NCBI RefSeq assembly: GCF_000764305.2 | Contig: NW_025940926.1 | Location: forward strand, 62,001-126,000 | Source: Hyalella azteca | Taxonomy: Eukaryota > Arthropoda > Malacostraca > Amphipoda > Hyalellidae | DNA length: 64,000 nt | Reading direction: 5' to 3' | Shown: piece after piece, positions 60,288 through 64,000 of the stretch | Layout: each line of letters starts with the position of its first letter | Position numbering within the stretch: position 1 is the first letter of the stretch | Made by a program: the position numbers and the translations under genes | The notes under the pieces: generated by a model | What the model was told of the DNA's origin: nothing | Databases searched by the model: none | Seen by the model: only the letters and a program-made list of their open reading frames with translations

Positions 60288-63200
60288 TTATTGGAGCGAC
60301 GGGTTTATCCGCCAGGCACCTATCCTGTAGCGCAGCCAGATGAGCACCAAGTCAATGCCCATCTCCAGCCAACTCAGCACCGGCGTCACTTTGGAACCTG
60401 CACAACACGTACAATATATAACTAGTGCAAACATGCACACTTTAGAGCCTGCACAACACGCACACTTTAAGAGCCTGCGCAACACGCACACTTTTGAGCC
60501 TGCACAACACGCACACTTTTGAGCCTGCACAACACGCACACTTTAGACTTTAGAGCCTGCACAACACGCACACTTTTGAGCCTGCACAACACGCACACTT
60601 TAGAGCCTGCGCAACACGCACACTTTTGAGCCTGCACAACACGCACACTTTAGACTTTAGAGCCTGCACAACACGCACACTTTTGAGCCTGCACAACACG
60701 CACACTTTAGAGCCTGCGCAACACGCACACTTTAGAGCCTGCGCAACACGCACACTTTAGAGCCTGCACAACACGCACACTTTAGAGCCTGCACAACACG
60801 CACACTTTAGAGCCTGCACAACATGCACACTTTAGAGCCTGCATAAACACGCGCACACATTTTATGAGCTAGCACAAACGCACACTTTGAGACGTGAGCG
60901 TCAGCAACAAACAGGCTATTGATTTTATACAATCAGACTATTGATTTTTATACTACTATTATTATTGATTTTTTTAAACAGATTATTGATTTTTATACTA
61001 TCTAGACGCAATATAGAATTCTGGTATACGTTAAGTTTTGTAAGCTTTTGATAAGGTCATGTAGACCTGTTGCTGATTCCAACCAAATTTTCGCATTAGT
61101 TGAGGGTTTTGAGCCCCAACTCGCTGCTTCAATCTTATTGATCTTCACCATTTGATCACTCCAAACTTCACACAAAAAAACACTAAGTTGCTTGGCGGTC
61201 AAAAAAGGTGATCATTCTGTATTCTTCCTAGGTTTCAAATACCAACAAGTAAATAAGAACCACACATGATGTCCAGATCTGTTGTTACTTTCAAGATGGC
61301 ATACTACATAATAAGGTTCACATAGAACTAAAAACAAATAAATACCAGCTTTATTAGTGATTGAAGAGACTCCAGTATCCATTATCCTACTTAATTATAA
61401 CTTATACTCTAAAACTTACGCCATTTAAGAAGTTTAATGAATAATAGCACAATAAGAAGCACCGACCGTCAATTTCTGTCCACCGCACAGCCACCTCCGA
61501 GATCGGAATGCCAAGCTTCTGAGCAATCACCAACATCTCGACGTCAAATGCCCTGGCAAACAAAATAACCATCAAATTCTACCAATACTTATAAATAATT
61601 CTATGAACAGATATAAAACAGTAATTGAAATGATTTAGCATAGCTAAAATTATGGTTTAAGAAGATATCTCCTTTATGATATCTGACAAAACAAACATTC
61701 TTTTCATTAAATAAAAAACGAAGCCCCCATTTCAAAACAATTTCAACAGAAAACCATTAATGATATGATTGGCTATAACCTATATATCCCTCTAAAATGA
61801 TTCCTGGACGTACGAGGCAACGAGTGGATCAACCAGCGCTTTCATCAATCTGCTGCACTGCTATGAAAGATAACGTTGCACGCAGTTCAAATTTTTCCCA
61901 GTGTATGACTCACCATCTTTCAATGTGTAGGTTCTGGAAGATGATTCTAGCAGCTCTTCTAGTGAGGAGCTTGAAGCCACACTGGGTATCTCTGACGTCC
62001 CTGACGGTGAAGAGCCACACGAGGCTGTGGAAGCCGTACATGAGCAGCGTTCTAAACAGAGATCTGTGGGCCACAGAATCCTTCTCGAGGTGAGCGCGAG
62101 AGCCGCACACCACCGCAACGCTGGCGCCGAGATCCACCACGCCTTTGGGGAGCAGGGGTATTAGGGAACACCAATACTCCTGCCTTTACCGCTATACTAA
62201 TAATCACAAACACTTGGAGCTGTAATGCAGCCTGTTTTGAAGGAGCAATAGTGCTCAAATCGTCATTATGTCGAGGAGCTTATACTTCAGGGTGCTCCAT
62301 GTTTTGACGTCTGCACAAGTACGAATCATAGATCCGACACGCCTTTGGGGAGGAGGGGCATTAAAGCTCAATTTCTAAATGTCTGTCTTGAGAGATCATT
62401 AGTGCCCGAGACGATATTATGTCGGGCAGTCTATGCTGAAGTAGCATTAGGGCTCAATGTCTTGACGTCTGCACAGTGAGGTTATGAGAGCCATGCTAAT
62501 GACTTCAATCCCATGATTGCTTGACAAGTCAGCACTTATGTACTCAATGCTTGTTTTTGTAAGAAAAATCACGGCAAAATCCTTCCGTTGAGCTTGAAAA
62601 AAAGATTCCCAAAGATCAACTTGATATTCTCAAAAATAACTTCTAAATTCAAGAAGATATCAATGATGATGATTATTATTACAGATTCGATTCATTTTTG
62701 ACGAAATAAAGAGACTCATACTTACGAATGTAAACTATGTGTCAATCATAGAACAAAGCCACTCAGATTTACGCATGTAAACCCTCTCCATTGTATAATA
62801 AAGACACTCTGCTTCATGCATAAAATCCATACCAACACTTCACGCAATAATAGTATACACGCGAGTAAATTACCACAATAACTATACACGCGTATAATTG
62901 TGATAATTACACGCGTGTGCCTCATCACAGGTCGCGCGTAAGTTACCCACCGGGGCAGAGTTGGGCGATCGAGGCCTCGAGCTTGGCGAGGTCAGGGAAC
63001 TTGGTGGCACCATCGGCGTCTGCGAAGAGGATGAGCGAGCCCCGGGCACGCAACACGCCCTGACAGGTCAATGAGTATAGCAGCTTAATAGGTCAATAGT
63101 TACATGGAATCTCAGCATAACTGAGCAATAGAGTTACATAATATCCCAGCGTAACAGAGCAATAGAGTTACATAGCATACCAGCGCAACAAGGCAATAAA

Positions 63201-63889
63201 GTTACATAATATACCAGCATAACAGTTACATAATATACCAGCACTCGTTGGACTGGACCGCGACTGGCACGTGCCTGGCAGTATGGTGTGAACAAAGCCT
63301 AACTGAGTAAAACAGAGCAATAGATATACATAGCATCCCACCATAACAAGGCTCAATAACCTCAATAGCATAGGTGGTCAACAAAGTTAATTTTTTAATT
63401 TTTAAAATGTTGTTATAAGTTTGTTAAGTTATTCCAGTTCTAAATTAATAGGTTGAGCAAGCCAAGACAAATCAGAAGCGGTCCATGTTTAGATAACAAA
63501 ATATGTTTTACAAGCTTCAGGAACAGAACTTAGGGCAGTTTAAGACCATCTCTCTGGTGGCAAAGAACAGCTCACAAACCTACAGACTACAGACCAAGAA
63601 CAACACATAGATAACATATTAGAAACAACAATAAACTAGAAACAACAATAAACGAGCCTATTGCCCAGAAGTTCACTCACCATCCTGACGGCACCGCCCT
63701 TGCCACGGTTACGTGAGAGCTTGAGACACCGCACAGTGTCGGCGCCGTAGCGCTGCGTGTAGCGCGCGACCACATCACACGTCGCGTCTGTGCTGCCGTC
63801 GTCCACGACGATCACTTCGAAGCTGAACTTGTGGTCGCCATCACGACGCTCCGTCAGGTACTCCAGGCACTCGTCCAGCATTTCAGGCA
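60288..63889 (-). CDS. ALG5: Dolichyl-phosphate beta-glucosyltransferase, 3' five exons
   Basis: ER-membrane GT2 enzyme that transfers glucose from UDP-glucose to dolichyl phosphate, the donor for glucosylating the N-glycan precursor. Exons, 5' to 3' on the minus strand: 63889-63681, 63059-62951, 62142-61914, 61552-61467, 60397-60288; phases agree, about 247 codons visible. The N-terminal anchor and first GT2 strand (about 75 residues in human, 324 aa) lie beyond the right edge. Landmarks in order: EVIVVDDGSTDATCDV, LSRNRGKGGAVRM, LILFADADGATKF (metal-binding DAD), CGSRAHLEKDS, LMYGFHSLVWLFTVRDVRDT, QCGFKLLTRRAAR, HIERWAFDVEMLV, VRWTEIDGSKVTP, WLRYRIGAWR, stop. Three of its acceptors are preceded by tandem copies of themselves. 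Confidence 0.93.
60398..60895 (-). repeat. 25-bp minisatellite built on the ALG5 last-exon acceptor
   Basis: About 18 units; on the minus strand each is GTGTTGTGCAG then GCTCTAAAGTGTGC. The true junction reads GTGTTGTGCAG then GTTCCAAAGTGACG, so each unit is a copy of the 3' splice site plus about ten exon bases. A 10-bp insertion (AGACTTTAG) recurs at two places, indicating later block duplication. Confidence 0.92.
62128..62480 (-). repeat. Duplication including the ALG5 acceptor at 62142
   Basis: GATCCACCACGCCTTTGGGG at the exon edge is repeated as GATCCGACACGCCTTTGGGG at 62328, about 190 bp further. The following intron sequence (ATTATGTCG, then TTTTGACGTCTGCACA-like) is repeated too. Confidence 0.8.
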
Positions 63890-64000
63890 CTGGTGGCAGG
63901 GCAGTGTTTTAATTCAGGCACTCATACAGCATTACGGGCACTGGTGGCAGGGCAGTATTTTTGTTCGGGCACTCATACAGCATTACAGGCACTGGTGGCA
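63885..64000 (-). repeat. Tandem copies of the ALG5 acceptor at 63889, cut by window edge
   Basis: On the minus strand CTGCCACCAG followed by TGCCTGAAATGCTGGACGAG (true junction) is preceded by two or more 57-bp units reading CTGCCACCAG then TGCCCGTAATGCTGTATGAG. The array continues off the right edge. Confidence 0.88.

Noticed and set aside
60288..60753. Cysteine-rich minus-strand frames resembling a metallothionein
   Set aside because: They translate the 25-bp acceptor minisatellite; no start context, signal or family pattern.

Overview
The window is eukaryotic. All five real genes are split by GT-AG introns, non-coding DNA is AT-rich, and their products are arthropod-like. A dimeric tRNA-derived SINE, Penelope-like retroelement pieces, a non-autonomous hAT element and very many minisatellites suggest a large, repeat-rich arthropod genome. 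I infer a crustacean, perhaps malacostracan, but the species cannot be read from the sequence. It is a short-read draft: single N gap marks sit at 4272, 5454 and 19392, and two uncut Nextera mate-pair junction adapters remain in the consensus (5757-5794 and 7048-7084).

Layout. 1-8600 is mobile and repeated DNA: a 56-bp minisatellite, foldback repeats, Penelope fragments, a truncated Mutator-like transposase ORF, and a damaged 5.4-7.9 kb stretch holding adapters, an exact 302-bp duplicate and a SINE. 8623-17778 (+) is the spliceosome gene RED/IK, 14 exons and 518 aa as modelled. 18.0-20.4 kb is repeat and unrecognised sequence. 21073-42598 (+) is DNA topoisomerase II, 26 exons and 1618 aa as modelled, with a 5.3-kb first intron carrying the hAT element. 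48369-44620 (-) is a complete six-exon FkbM-type (Star-like) methyltransferase with an N-terminal membrane anchor, convergent with topoisomerase II. 54114-56706 (+) is a four-exon FKBP52/59-type immunophilin, 478 aa. 63889-60288 (-) holds the last five exons of ALG5, dolichyl-phosphate beta-glucosyltransferase; its 5' part lies beyond the right edge. The genes are housekeeping genes with no evident shared pathway.

The most striking pattern is that tandem repeats in this window are repeatedly built from splice junctions. More than a dozen introns carry two to about eighteen tandem copies of their own 3' or 5' splice site together with a piece of the adjoining exon. Examples are RED exons 4, 5, 7, 8 and 9, TOP2 exons 5, 16, 19 and 20, methyltransferase exon 1, and three ALG5 exons. 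The end of the TOP2 reading frame is copied in its 3' flank in a similar way. In TOP2 exon 19 the copies keep an open frame, so three donors 75 bp apart could add 25 or 50 residues. In RED exon 9 nine donors follow one another, and only the first leaves an intact frame. Separately, one 145-bp dispersed repeat lies in the same orientation, ending 10-20 nt before a 3' splice site, in two unrelated genes (TOP2 and the methyltransferase), as an introner-like or splice-site-donating element would.
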